Shown: positions 1 to 6,659 of the stretch, in pieces
How the letters are laid out: each line of letters opens with the position of its first letter
Numbering within the stretch: the first letter of the stretch is position 1
Assembly: GCA_019347805.1 (NCBI GenBank)
Contig: JAHWKR010000039.1
Span: forward strand, 1-32,746
Length of the DNA stretch: 32,746 bases
Direction: 5' to 3'
DNA from: Methanobacteriota archaeon
GTDB lineage: Archaea > Thermoplasmatota > E2 > JACPAO01 > JAHWKR01
Notes under the pieces: generated by a model
Seen by the model: only the letters and a program-made list of their open reading frames with translations
The model's database searches: none
What the model was told of the DNA's origin: nothing
Program-made: the position numbers and the translations under genes

Positions 1-19
1 CCCCACCCCGCTGATCGAT

Positions 20-736
20 ATGACCCCTGAAGACCCCCGGGACGCCAAGCATTTCCGCGCCCCCATCGCGGACACCCTGCGCAAACGCTCCCCCTTCGAC
101 AACCTGTTCGAGCACGCCGCCAAGGTGCGCGAATGTCTCGCCGTCCTGAACGAAGGGTTCGAGAAATATGTCCAGGGCGATTTCGAGTCGTTCCACAAGT
201 ACCGCGACGATGTCTCGCGCATCGAGCACGAGGCGGACATGATCAAGTACAACGCGCGCGCCCACTTCCCGCGCAGCATCTTCATGCCGGTCGCCCGCAC
301 CGATTTCCTCTCCGCCCTGTCCCAGCAGGACAAGATCCTCGATTACGCCGAGGCGCTCGCCGACCTCATGGACATGCGGCCCACCAAGATCCCCGAGTCG
401 CTGAAGGAAAAGATCCTCGACCACAAGCGCCAGGTGCTCGAGTGCGCCGAGTTCTACGAGAAGACCGTCGACAACCTGCGCGAGGCCATCGAGGCGTCGT
501 TCTCCAAGAAGGAACGGGAAGAGACCAAGGCGCTCATCAAGCAGGTCCACAAGGCGGAATGGCAGGCCGACCAGCTCGGCAACATCGCCAAGCGCGCGGT
601 CTACAAGCTCGAGATGGAGGGCGACCTCTCCCCCATGGACGAGTACCACATCCTCAAGATCATCGACTGGGTCGACGAGATCGCCGACCGCGCCGAGAAC
701 GCCGCCGAGCGCGTGCGGGCGATGATCGCGAAGTAG
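20..736 (+). CDS. DUF47 / PhoU-like phosphate transport regulator
   Basis: The 238-residue product is all-helical and matches the DUF47 (TIGR00153) family, which is PhoU-like and usually works beside a PiT phosphate transporter. The family core begins at RSPFDNLFEHAAKVRE, followed by ExxxD-type metal-site motifs seen as IEHEAD and later HKAEWQAD. About 23 residues precede the usual family start. The frame is open to the window edge and no Shine-Dalgarno precedes the ATG, so the true start could lie upstream. A PiT gene may sit just outside the left edge, but that cannot be seen. The family assignment is firm; a role in phosphate uptake control is inferred from the family. Confidence 0.85.
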   Translation: MTPEDPRDAKHFRAPIADTLRKRSPFDNLFEHAAKVRECLAVLNEGFEKYVQGDFESFHKYRDDVSRIEHEADMIKYNARAHFPRSIFMPVARTDFLSALSQQDKILDYAEALADLMDMRPTKIPESLKEKILDHKRQVLECAEFYEKTVDNLREAIEASFSKKEREETKALIKQVHKAEWQADQLGNIAKRAVYKLEMEGDLSPMDEYHILKIIDWVDEIADRAENAAERVRAMIAK

Positions 737-830
737 ACCCGGGTCCGGCTCGGGACGGGGACGCTGACGCGGGGTCGCTCGTCGTCAAGCCTGCGCAACC
801 CTTACCACCCCTTCCCGCCTCCCCATCCGC

Positions 831-1412
831 ATGGCCAAGGACGAGGCCGCAAAGGACGGGGAGACGGACAAGGACGCGATCAAGGTCGAGCTCGGCAAGG
901 GGGAGGACGATTTCTATCAGCGTCTCCGGAAGAAGGTCATCAAGTGGGCGCGCTCGAAGGAAGGGCGCGAATCCCGCTGGTCCGACTATGTACTCGTGGC
1001 CCCCGACCTGTTCCACCTGCTCTGCCGACTCGCATTGGACCGGGACGTCCCCATGCGCGAGAAGGCGAAGCTCGCGGGCGCGATCGCCTACTTCATCTCG
1101 CCCATCGACATCCTGCCCGAGGCCCTCGTCGGCCCCATCGGGCTCCTCGACGACATCGCCCTCGCGGCCTATGTCCTCAACAGCATCATCACGGCCACCG
1201 ATCCAAAGACCGTCCAGCGCCACTGGGCCGGCGACCAGGACATCCTGGTGCTCGTCAAGGGCATCCTGGACCGGGCCGACGAGATGATCGGCCGGGGCGT
1301 CATCGACAAGCTCGCGCGCCTCACCGGCAGCGGCAAGGACAAGGAGGTCGAGGTGGAGGGGAAGGTCAAGGACGACTCGAAGGTGGTCAAGCCGGACGTC
1401 AAGGAAGGATGA
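831..1412 (+). CDS. DUF1232 (YkvA-like) small membrane protein
   Basis: This 193-residue protein carries the DUF1232 signature near its middle: a KAKLAGAIAYFISPIDILPE stretch followed by a second hydrophobic helix (LLDDIALAAYVLN). The family is membrane-associated and its biochemical role is unknown. The N-terminal 40 residues and the C-terminal 35 residues are highly charged and rich in Lys, Asp and Glu, so the membrane hairpin is flanked by soluble tails. It lies about 95 bases after the DUF47 gene on the same strand and may or may not share its transcript. The family call is strong; no function is claimed. Confidence 0.8.
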   Translation: MAKDEAAKDGETDKDAIKVELGKGEDDFYQRLRKKVIKWARSKEGRESRWSDYVLVAPDLFHLLCRLALDRDVPMREKAKLAGAIAYFISPIDILPEALVGPIGLLDDIALAAYVLNSIITATDPKTVQRHWAGDQDILVLVKGILDRADEMIGRGVIDKLARLTGSGKDKEVEVEGKVKDDSKVVKPDVKEG

Positions 1413-1444
1413 GCCGAAACCGAACACCCGCGTAGGCCGAATAC

Positions 1445-2404
1445 CTAGGTCGCCCCGATCCGCAAGAGGATCTCGCCGTCCTTGAAGATGCGGATGACGC
1501 CGGTCTCCGACACGGTCACCGCGACCGCCTTTGTCTCCTTGGTGATGGCCGCCGACGCGAGGTGCCGCCCGCCAAGGCCAGAGGGGAGTTCCACGGGGCT
1601 CTTGACGTCGATGTAGCGGCCTGCCGCCTCGATGATGCCGGCGCCGGTGACGATGAAGGCGCCGTCGATCTGGGCGAACTCCTTGGCGGTCTCCCAGGTC
1701 TCGGGGCGGGTGATGTCGCGCGCCGATTCCGAGTGGCCTTCGAACGGGTTGAGGACGATTGGTCGTGAGTTCGCGATGACCCGTTCGGTGTCGCCGATGA
1801 CGAAGATGGCCCCCACGTGGCCGCGTTCGCGCCCCTCGCGGGCGATCTCGGCGGCGATGTGCAGCACCGCCTCGATGGTCTGGATGTCGGCGGCGTACTC
1901 CAGTTCACGCTTGAGCCGGGCGATCGAGCGGTCTTGACCAAGGTCGTAGTAGAGGCGCGCCTGCCAGGCGGGTTCGGTCTCGACCTGCACGAGGAGGCGG
2001 TCGTCCGAGCCGATGGCGCCGTCGAAGTAGGCCGAGAGCAGGATGTCACGCACGTGCAGGAGACCGTTGAACCCCGCCCCGACGGGATGGCCCGTGGCGA
2101 AGAAACGGACACCCGAGCCGGGGTCCTCGAAGCGCTCCTTGAGCGACATGTCGTGGGTGGCGACAAGCAGCGGTCTTTCTCCGGTGCCGATGCGGTGCTG
2201 GATGCGGTCGGCGGAGTCGGAGATGTAGACCCAGAGCGTCGGGGCCTGGTCCAGTCTCGTCTCCTCGGGGAAAGCGAGGATGGGCCGGGGTTCCGACTCG
2301 TGCTCGTCCACGACGATAAAGAGCGGTTTCAATGGCTCATAAAGGGTTCGGTGGAGACCGCGCGACGGGAGCGAAAAAACGGGAAGAGACGCGGGCCTGG
2401 ACAT
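1445..2404 (-). CDS. dacZ: DacZ-type archaeal diadenylate cyclase
   Basis: This 319-residue protein condenses two ATP to cyclic di-AMP. The C-terminal half is a DAC (DisA_N) domain with the two diagnostic motifs: DGA at residues 247-249 (IDGAFIVTGAG) and the RH-containing loop GGRHLASAA at 278-286. The N-terminal 165 residues form an alpha/beta region consistent with the pyruvate-kinase-C-like domain known in archaeal DacZ. The RH loop reads RHLASAA rather than the bacterial RHRAA form. On the minus strand a TATA-like GGCATAACGG (2429-2438) is about 25 bases before the expected transcript start, so the ATG at 2404 would be nearly leaderless. A small DNA-binding-like gene lies 49 bases upstream. 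In other archaea c-di-AMP is tied to osmotic and potassium control. Confidence 0.88.
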   Translation of the reverse strand: MSRPASLPVFSLPSRGLHRTLYEPLKPLFIVVDEHESEPRPILAFPEETRLDQAPTLWVYISDSADRIQHRIGTGERPLLVATHDMSLKERFEDPGSGVRFFATGHPVGAGFNGLLHVRDILLSAYFDGAIGSDDRLLVQVETEPAWQARLYYDLGQDRSIARLKRELEYAADIQTIEAVLHIAAEIAREGRERGHVGAIFVIGDTERVIANSRPIVLNPFEGHSESARDITRPETWETAKEFAQIDGAFIVTGAGIIEAAGRYIDVKSPVELPSGLGGRHLASAAITKETKAVAVTVSETGVIRIFKDGEILLRIGAT

Positions 2405-2453
2405 CGCCGGGCATGGTCATGCCACAGGCCGTTATGCCCGCGAAGCGTGCGGT

Positions 2454-2684
2454 CTAGGCGACTTCGGAGGGTCCGGAGGGCGCCACGTCGGGGGCGTTCT
2501 CCTTCGACTCCATGCGCGCGAAGTATTCGTTGAGGGCCTTGAGGACCGTCTCGGAGATCGGTTCCTTGCGCACGAGCTTGAGGCTGTGGAGCTTGATGTG
2601 GTGGCGGAGCGGGAGCTTCACCTTGAGTTCCTTGAGTTCACCGTTGTCGACGCCTTCTCCGGCCAACGCTTCGAGGATGTCCAT
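2454..2684 (-). CDS. Small ribbon-helix-helix-like protein upstream of dacZ
   Basis: A 76-residue protein. Residues 20-58 have the pattern of a ribbon-helix-helix unit: a beta strand (LKVKLPLRHHI), helix one (KLHSLKLVRKE), a turn with PISE, then helix two (TVLKALNEYFARM). The tail is acidic and Pro-rich. I chose the ATG at 2684; a TTG nine bases further upstream (2693) is in frame and possible. A good TATA-like box is at 2716-2725, giving an 11-base leader to the ATG. It sits 49 bases before dacZ on the same strand, so it could be a co-transcribed regulator of dacZ. The fold call is by pattern only. Confidence 0.6.
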   Translation of the reverse strand: MDILEALAGEGVDNGELKELKVKLPLRHHIKLHSLKLVRKEPISETVLKALNEYFARMESKENAPDVAPSGPSEVA

Positions 2685-2715
2685 TGGGATCAAGAACCAT
2701 GTCGGGCCGAAGCGG

Positions 2716-2725
2716 TTCTTATACC
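2716..2725 (-). promoter_or_regulatory. TATA-like box for the RHH-dacZ unit
   Basis: Read on the minus strand the box is GGTATAAGAA. It lies about 36 bases upstream of the ATG at 2684, which fits an archaeal TATA box and a short-leader mRNA. Confidence 0.45.
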
Positions 2726-2836
2726 GTGAGGCGCAGGGTAGACCGGTCGATGGGGGGTTGGTCCGTGCGGGTCCAGCGGGCGCTCGGGGCGAGCGGACGA
2801 AGGACGGGAGAAGGTGCGGAACGGACCTTCGGCCGT

Positions 2837-3991
2837 TCAGACGGTGAGTGTCTGCAGGCGCTTGACGAGCGCTGCGGTGACCGCCGCGGTCGTCGCGCTC
2901 CCGCCGAGGTCGCGCGGCAAGACCCTCCCGTCCGTAAGAAGCCCCGCCACGGCCCGCTCGACCACGTCCGCGATGTCGTCGCGGCCGAGGTGGCGGGCCA
3001 TCATGGCACCGGAGAGCACCGCCGCCAAGGGATCGGCGATGCCGCGTCCGGCGATGTCGGGGGCGGAGCCGTGCACCGGTTCGAACAGGGCGTAGGTGTC
3101 GCCGTAGGAGCCGGAGGGGGCGAGGCCGAGGCCACCGGAGAGGCCCGCTGCGAGGTCGGAGAGGATGTCGCCGAAGAGGTTGGTGGCGGCGATGACCGGG
3201 AAGTCGCCGGGGCGGCGCACCAGTTCCGTGCAGAGGGAGTCGACGTTCTGTTCGACGAGCCGCACGGAAGGATGCCGGGCCGCTACATCGCGGGCCACTT
3301 CCAGGACCAGGCCACCGGTCGCGCGGAGGACGTTCGGTTTCTCGGCGAGGGTCACGGTCGGATGACCGTTCGCTTCGGCGAAGGAGAACGCCGATTCCAG
3401 GAGTCGTTCGGTGGCTTGGCGGGTCACGACCCGTAGGCTCGCCGCGATGTCGTCCGGTGCCTGTCCTGTAAATCGTCCGTAGGTGGGGAAGGCAGTGGCG
3501 ACGGCGGCACCGTCGGTGACCGGGTGCGCCTCACAGCCCACGTAGAGGTCCTCGGTGTTCTCCCGGAAGACGGTGAGCGCAAAGGGCCGCCCGTCCGCAG
3601 ACGCCGCGGGCGGTGCCGAGAGCGGAGATGCGACGCCGGACCAGAAAGTGGCAGGGCGCACGTTGAGGGCGAGGCCCATCGCTTGCCGGATGCGCAGGAT
3701 GGGGCTCGTGTAGCGCAGGCCGGTCCCTTTGAGGTGTGGTGAGAGTTCCGCCTCGGCGTCGGTCGCAGGCTTCGAGGTGATGGCGCCGAAGAGACAACAG
3801 TCGGTCGACTGCAGGACACGCAGCGTCTCGGCGGGGAGCGCGTCGCCCTCATCGATCCAGGACGACCAGCCGACCGGCGCCTCGGTCCATTCCGCTTCCA
3901 GGCCCGCCGACTCGAGGACGGTGCGTGCGGAGGCGAGCACTTCCGGCCCGATGCCGTCGCCGGGTAGGTAGGCGATCCTAGGCGTTCCCAT
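2837..3991 (-). CDS. Isocitrate/isopropylmalate-family dehydrogenase (homoisocitrate or 3-isopropylmalate DH)
   Basis: This 384-residue NAD(P)-dependent beta-decarboxylating dehydrogenase opens with the family motif YLPGDGIGPEV. It then shows SPILRIRQAMGLALNVRPA (substrate arginines), VFRENTEDLYVG, a catalytic-Lys segment TLAEKPNVLRATGG, the Asp-rich NLFGDILSDLAAGL, and the cofactor loop VHGSAPDIAG. It overlaps the hydro-lyase small subunit by 14 bases and is the last gene of the operon. Substrate is ambiguous: homoisocitrate in lysine synthesis or 3-isopropylmalate in leucine synthesis. The phenylalanine-free helix LRIRQAMGLA does not settle it. A homocitrate synthase is in the same window, 11.6 kb away, which favours at least a share in lysine synthesis. 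No leuA-type partner is adjacent. Confidence 0.85.
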   Translation of the reverse strand: MGTPRIAYLPGDGIGPEVLASARTVLESAGLEAEWTEAPVGWSSWIDEGDALPAETLRVLQSTDCCLFGAITSKPATDAEAELSPHLKGTGLRYTSPILRIRQAMGLALNVRPATFWSGVASPLSAPPAASADGRPFALTVFRENTEDLYVGCEAHPVTDGAAVATAFPTYGRFTGQAPDDIAASLRVVTRQATERLLESAFSFAEANGHPTVTLAEKPNVLRATGGLVLEVARDVAARHPSVRLVEQNVDSLCTELVRRPGDFPVIAATNLFGDILSDLAAGLSGGLGLAPSGSYGDTYALFEPVHGSAPDIAGRGIADPLAAVLSGAMMARHLGRDDIADVVERAVAGLLTDGRVLPRDLGGSATTAAVTAALVKRLQTLTV

Positions 3992-4547
3992 CGCTCGTCC
4001 CTCCGGACGTCACCACGGCCGCCTGTGCGGCCTTCTGCGCCTCGATGCGGCGCTTGAGGTGCGGCAGCAGCCCACCGCTGTCGAGGAGTTCGCGCAGGAA
4101 CGGTGGCAGCGCCTCGGCTTGCCAGTGACTCCCGGTCGCCGGATGGGTGATGATGCCGGTCGCGAGGTCGACCTCGAGCGGGTCGCCGGTCGAGACCCGT
4201 TCGGCGATCTCGTCGTAGGCATCGCCGACGCGCAGGATGGGGAGGCCTTGGTTGATGGCGTTGCGGAAGAAGATGCGTGCGGCCGAGGCGCAGACGAGGG
4301 CGCGGATCCCGGCCGATTTCAGCGCCACGACCGCCTGCTCCCGCGACGATCCGCAACCGAGGTTGCGGCCGGCGACGAAGATGTCACCTTCCTGGACGCG
4401 GGCGCGGAACTCCGGGTCGAGGTCCTCGGCGGCGTGTAACGCCATCTCCGCGGTATCGGTCACCATGAGGTAGCGGCCGGGGTAGAGGACGTCGGTGTCG
4501 ACGTTGTGGCCGTAGACATGCGCCCGGCCGGCGAGATGTCCCGGCAT
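3978..4547 (-). CDS. leuD: 3-Isopropylmalate/homoaconitate hydratase, small subunit
   Basis: This 189-residue swivel-domain subunit has the family landmarks GHNVDTDVLYPGRYL, then DIFVAGRNLGCGSSREQAVVALK and ARIFFRNAINQGLPIL. The start is the ATG at 4547, which shares one base with the stop of the large subunit (TGATG), so the two are translationally coupled. The specificity loop reads YLMVTD. In methanogen enzymes the homoaconitase loop is YLRT and the isopropylmalate isomerase loop is YLVY; the two hydrophobic residues here resemble the isopropylmalate form more, but this is a short motif. The C-terminal 20 residues are an Ala/Gln-rich extension. Role: isomerising 2-isopropylmalate or homocitrate together with the large subunit. 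Confidence 0.85.
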   Translation of the reverse strand: MPGHLAGRAHVYGHNVDTDVLYPGRYLMVTDTAEMALHAAEDLDPEFRARVQEGDIFVAGRNLGCGSSREQAVVALKSAGIRALVCASAARIFFRNAINQGLPILRVGDAYDEIAERVSTGDPLEVDLATGIITHPATGSHWQAEALPPFLRELLDSGGLLPHLKRRIEAQKAAQAAVVTSGGTSDGNA

Positions 4548-5902
4548 CACGCCACCTCCGTCGCGGCGAGGCGGACGCGGCCCAGTGTCGCCGCATCGGG
4601 CGTGAGTCCATCGAGGGTGTCTCCGGCCGGGATGGCGTGCTCGCGGCACGCTTCGGTCGGGTCGGAGATGCAGCCGTAGAGCGCGGAGGCGGCGACAGTC
4701 GCCGGCGAGGCGAGGAAGACCTCGGCGTCCGGGCTGCCCATGCGGCCCTTGAAGTTGCGGTTCGTCGTCGTGAGCGCGCGTTCTCCGGGTGCGAGGATGC
4801 CTTGGTGGCCGCCGAGGCAGGGGCCGCAGCCAGGGTTGAGGATGACGGCGCCCGCTTCGCTGAGGATGTCGAGGTAGCCGGCGCGCATGGCGCCGCGGTA
4901 GACCTCGGCGGAGGCGGGGGTGACAAGGAGTCGGGAGCCGGCGTGCACCGTCTCGCCTTCCAGGATGCGGGCGGCGACGGCCAGGTCTTCGAGACGGCCG
5001 TTCGTGCAGGTGCCCAAAAAGAGCTGGTGGATCTCGGTGCCGGCGACGGCGGAGACGGGATGGACGTTGTCGACGCTGTGCGGGCAGGCGATCTGCGGCT
5101 CCAGGTCGGTCACATCGAGGGTGAGGTCACGTTCGACGGGGGCGTCCTCGTCGGAGAGGACCGGTTCCCAGCCCTCGGGGACGCGGCCGGCGAGCCAGCG
5201 CACCGTCTTCTCGTCGACCTCGGCGATGCCGACCTTGGCGCCCATCTCCATGGCGAGGTTGCTGAGCGTCATGCGCGAGTCGACGGTGAGCCGTTGCATG
5301 AGCGGACCGGTGAACTCGACCGCGTGGTAGTCGCAGCCGGCGATGCCTTGGTCGCCGATGACGCGCATCGCCAGGTCCTTGGCGAAGACGCCGGTGCGGA
5401 AGCGGCCTTCGAAGCGGTAGCGGATGGTCTCGGGGACCTGGAGCCAGATCTCGCCCGTCGCCCACACGGCGGCCATCTCGGTGGCGCCGATGCCGGCGGC
5501 GAAGGCCCCGAACGCGCCGTAGGTGGTGGTGTGGGAATCGGTGCCGACGATGAGGGAGCCGGGGACGACATGGCCCTTCTCGGGGAGCACCTGGTGGCAG
5601 ATGCCTTCCTTGATGTCGTAGAAGTAGCGGATGCCCTGCTCGGCGACGAAGGTGCGGATCTCCTTATGGTTCGTCGCGGTCTTGATGTCGGGGGCGGGGA
5701 TGCGGTGGTCGAGCGGGATTACGATGCGGTCAGGGTCCCAGACACGCTCGAGCCCCAGTTCCTTGAACCGCTTGGCGACGAGGGCGGCGTTGTCGTGGGA
5801 CATCGCGAGGTCGACGCGGGCGTTCACGATCTCCCCGGCTCGGGCGGAGGCGACGCCGCCGGCTCGGGAGAGGACCTTCTGGCTGATGGTCTGGGGCGGC
5901 AA
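4547..5902 (-). CDS. leuC: 3-Isopropylmalate/homoaconitate hydratase, large subunit
   Basis: This 451-residue aconitase-superfamily subunit binds a [4Fe-4S] cluster through Cys in GTCTNGR and in NPGCGPCLGGH. Other family blocks are VIPLDHRIPA, GTDSHTTTYGAFGAFAAGIGATEMA and TTNRNFKGRMGS. The start appears to be TTG at 5902 (protein begins MPPQTISQKVLSRAGG, close to the usual family start); no ATG or GTG is in frame just upstream and no Shine-Dalgarno is seen. A TATA-like AGCTATTTGTAC (5931-5942, minus strand) would give a leader of about ten bases. It is the first gene of a three-gene operon with the small subunit and the dehydrogenase. Leucine and lysine roles cannot be separated from sequence alone. 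Confidence 0.87.
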   Translation of the reverse strand: MPPQTISQKVLSRAGGVASARAGEIVNARVDLAMSHDNAALVAKRFKELGLERVWDPDRIVIPLDHRIPAPDIKTATNHKEIRTFVAEQGIRYFYDIKEGICHQVLPEKGHVVPGSLIVGTDSHTTTYGAFGAFAAGIGATEMAAVWATGEIWLQVPETIRYRFEGRFRTGVFAKDLAMRVIGDQGIAGCDYHAVEFTGPLMQRLTVDSRMTLSNLAMEMGAKVGIAEVDEKTVRWLAGRVPEGWEPVLSDEDAPVERDLTLDVTDLEPQIACPHSVDNVHPVSAVAGTEIHQLFLGTCTNGRLEDLAVAARILEGETVHAGSRLLVTPASAEVYRGAMRAGYLDILSEAGAVILNPGCGPCLGGHQGILAPGERALTTTNRNFKGRMGSPDAEVFLASPATVAASALYGCISDPTEACREHAIPAGDTLDGLTPDAATLGRVRLAATEVA

Positions 5903-5930
5903 GGTGACCGATGCGGTGGAGTCGGAGGCA

Positions 5931-5942
5931 GTACAAATAGCT
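5931..5942 (-). promoter_or_regulatory. TATA-like box for the hydro-lyase operon
   Basis: The minus-strand sequence is AGCTATTTGTAC, in an AT-rich island within GC-rich DNA. It lies about 35 bases before the TTG start at 5902, as expected for an archaeal promoter with a very short leader. Confidence 0.4.
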
Positions 5943-6168
5943 TTGCGATAACCAGCAACCTATCCACGGATTCCGAAGCAATATGGGCACTCATCTGCGC
6001 TTAAACGTCCTTCCATGCTATCTTTCCGTTCCGTGCCGTCTTCTGGAGCCCCGTCACCAACGCTCGTCTCGCGGCCAGGCGCGGTCGGTTGACGAAACCT
6101 GAAATCCGCTGTGAACGGTTGCCTCGGGCCCGTCCGTGTCCGCCTCGACCCGGGCCGGCCGATCGACC

Positions 6169-6188
6169 CGCGGCGCCCGGGCGCCGCG
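6169..6188. promoter_or_regulatory. Perfect 20-bp palindrome touching a Shine-Dalgarno
   Basis: CGCGGCGCCCGGGCGCCGCG is a perfect dyad. It ends at the base before the Shine-Dalgarno AGGAGGTGA (6189-6197) of the first micro-ORF. As RNA it could form a very stable 8-bp GC stem with a CCGG loop directly before the ribosome binding site. It may be a translational control element or a protein-binding site. Confidence 0.6.
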
Positions 6189-6201
6189 AGGAGGTGAGGA
6201 C

Positions 6202-6255
6202 ATGCCGAAGCCGAAGAAGCCGCGTGAGGAAGAGAAGAAGAACCCCAAGAAGTGA
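6202..6255 (+). CDS. Micro-ORF 1: 17-residue Lys/Pro-rich peptide
   Basis: The frame encodes MPKPKKPREEEKKNPKK. It is preceded by AGGAGGTGA (6189-6197), a nine-base match to the archaeal anti-Shine-Dalgarno, with a four-base spacer to the ATG, which is the kind of signal a real start has. The peptide has seven Lys, one Arg and three Glu and no hydrophobic residue after the Met. It shares its ends (MPK at the start, PKK at the end) and its translation signal with a second micro-ORF 280 bases downstream. A hairpin lies just before the Shine-Dalgarno and another follows the stop by 17 bases. I recognise no family; a nucleic-acid- or ribosome-binding role is only a guess from charge. Confidence 0.6.
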   Translation: MPKPKKPREEEKKNPKK

Positions 6256-6271
6256 GCCCCGCCTCTCTCCC

Positions 6272-6309
6272 CCACCGGAGCGGTCCGTCCGGGCCGCTCC
6301 GCCCGGTGG
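6272..6309 (+). terminator. Hairpin after micro-ORF 1 (possible terminator)
   Basis: GGAGCGG (6277-6283) pairs perfectly with CCGCTCC (6294-6300), and CCACC (6272-6276) pairs with GGTGG (6305-6309), leaving a four-base bulge on the 3' side and a ten-base loop. The next AT-rich stretch (from about 6333) is not a clean U-tract, so it could be a processing or stability hairpin instead of a terminator. Confidence 0.4.
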
Positions 6310-6493
6310 TCCACCTCGTCCGACGCCTCCATGGCCGTTCATCTTCCATAACTTCAAATCCCGAACGAAGATAGAACGCTTCGGACACGCCCCATGTACG
6401 CGCAACAGGCCCGCAGGGCCACCGCGTGTGCTCCGCGCAACCTTCGCGCGACCACAGGACGTGCTCTTCTGTCCCGATCAAACGATCCTCAGC

Positions 6494-6521
6494 GTGCGCC
6501 AGGACGCGTCGTCTGGCGTGC
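6494..6521 (+). promoter_or_regulatory. Hairpin directly before the Shine-Dalgarno of micro-ORF 2
   Basis: CGCCAG (6497-6502) pairs with CTGGCG (6513-6518); two G-U pairs and one G-C pair extend the stem to 6494/6521. The ten-base loop contains the palindrome GACGCGTC. The Shine-Dalgarno begins at 6522, so the layout (stem, then AGGAGGTGA, then ATG) repeats that of micro-ORF 1 although the sequences differ. Confidence 0.5.
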
Positions 6522-6535
6522 AGGAGGTGAGCCCT

Positions 6536-6598
6536 ATGCCCAAGGAAACACCCAAGGCGTCCCCCGCCCCCGCCGGTAAGAAGACACCCAAGAAGTAG
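6536..6598 (+). CDS. Micro-ORF 2: 20-residue Lys/Pro-rich peptide
   Basis: The frame encodes MPKETPKASPAPAGKKTPKK. It follows AGGAGGTGA (6522-6530) with a five-base spacer, the same nine-base Shine-Dalgarno as micro-ORF 1. Both peptides start MPK and end in a polar residue followed by PKK, and both are rich in Lys and Pro, so they look like diverged tandem copies. An AT-rich patch at 6345-6385 could hold its own promoter, giving a leader of about 150 bases. A pyrimidine-rich run follows the stop. It is convergent with the large surface-protein gene, whose stop is 61 bases away. The family is unknown to me and expression is unproven. Confidence 0.58.
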   Translation: MPKETPKASPAPAGKKTPKK

Positions 6599-6645
6599 GT
6601 CAGGGACCTGCCGTCCTCTTCCCCTCTTCTCTTCCTGTCTTTTCG
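6597..6645 (+). terminator. Pyrimidine-rich terminator-like tract after micro-ORF 2
   Basis: A short AGGTC/GACCT stem (6597-6609) is followed by a C/T-rich run ending in CTGTCTTTT. U-rich tracts of this kind terminate archaeal transcription. It lies in the convergent gap with the surface-protein gene. Confidence 0.35.
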
Positions 6646-6659
6646 GAGGCTCTTCCTGA

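Noticed and set aside
6089-6598. A 169-codon plus-strand frame that ends with micro-ORF 2
   Set aside because: Upstream of the Shine-Dalgarno its translation is Arg/Pro-rich and runs through the strong hairpins and across the first micro-ORF in another frame; only the last 20 codons follow a ribosome binding site.
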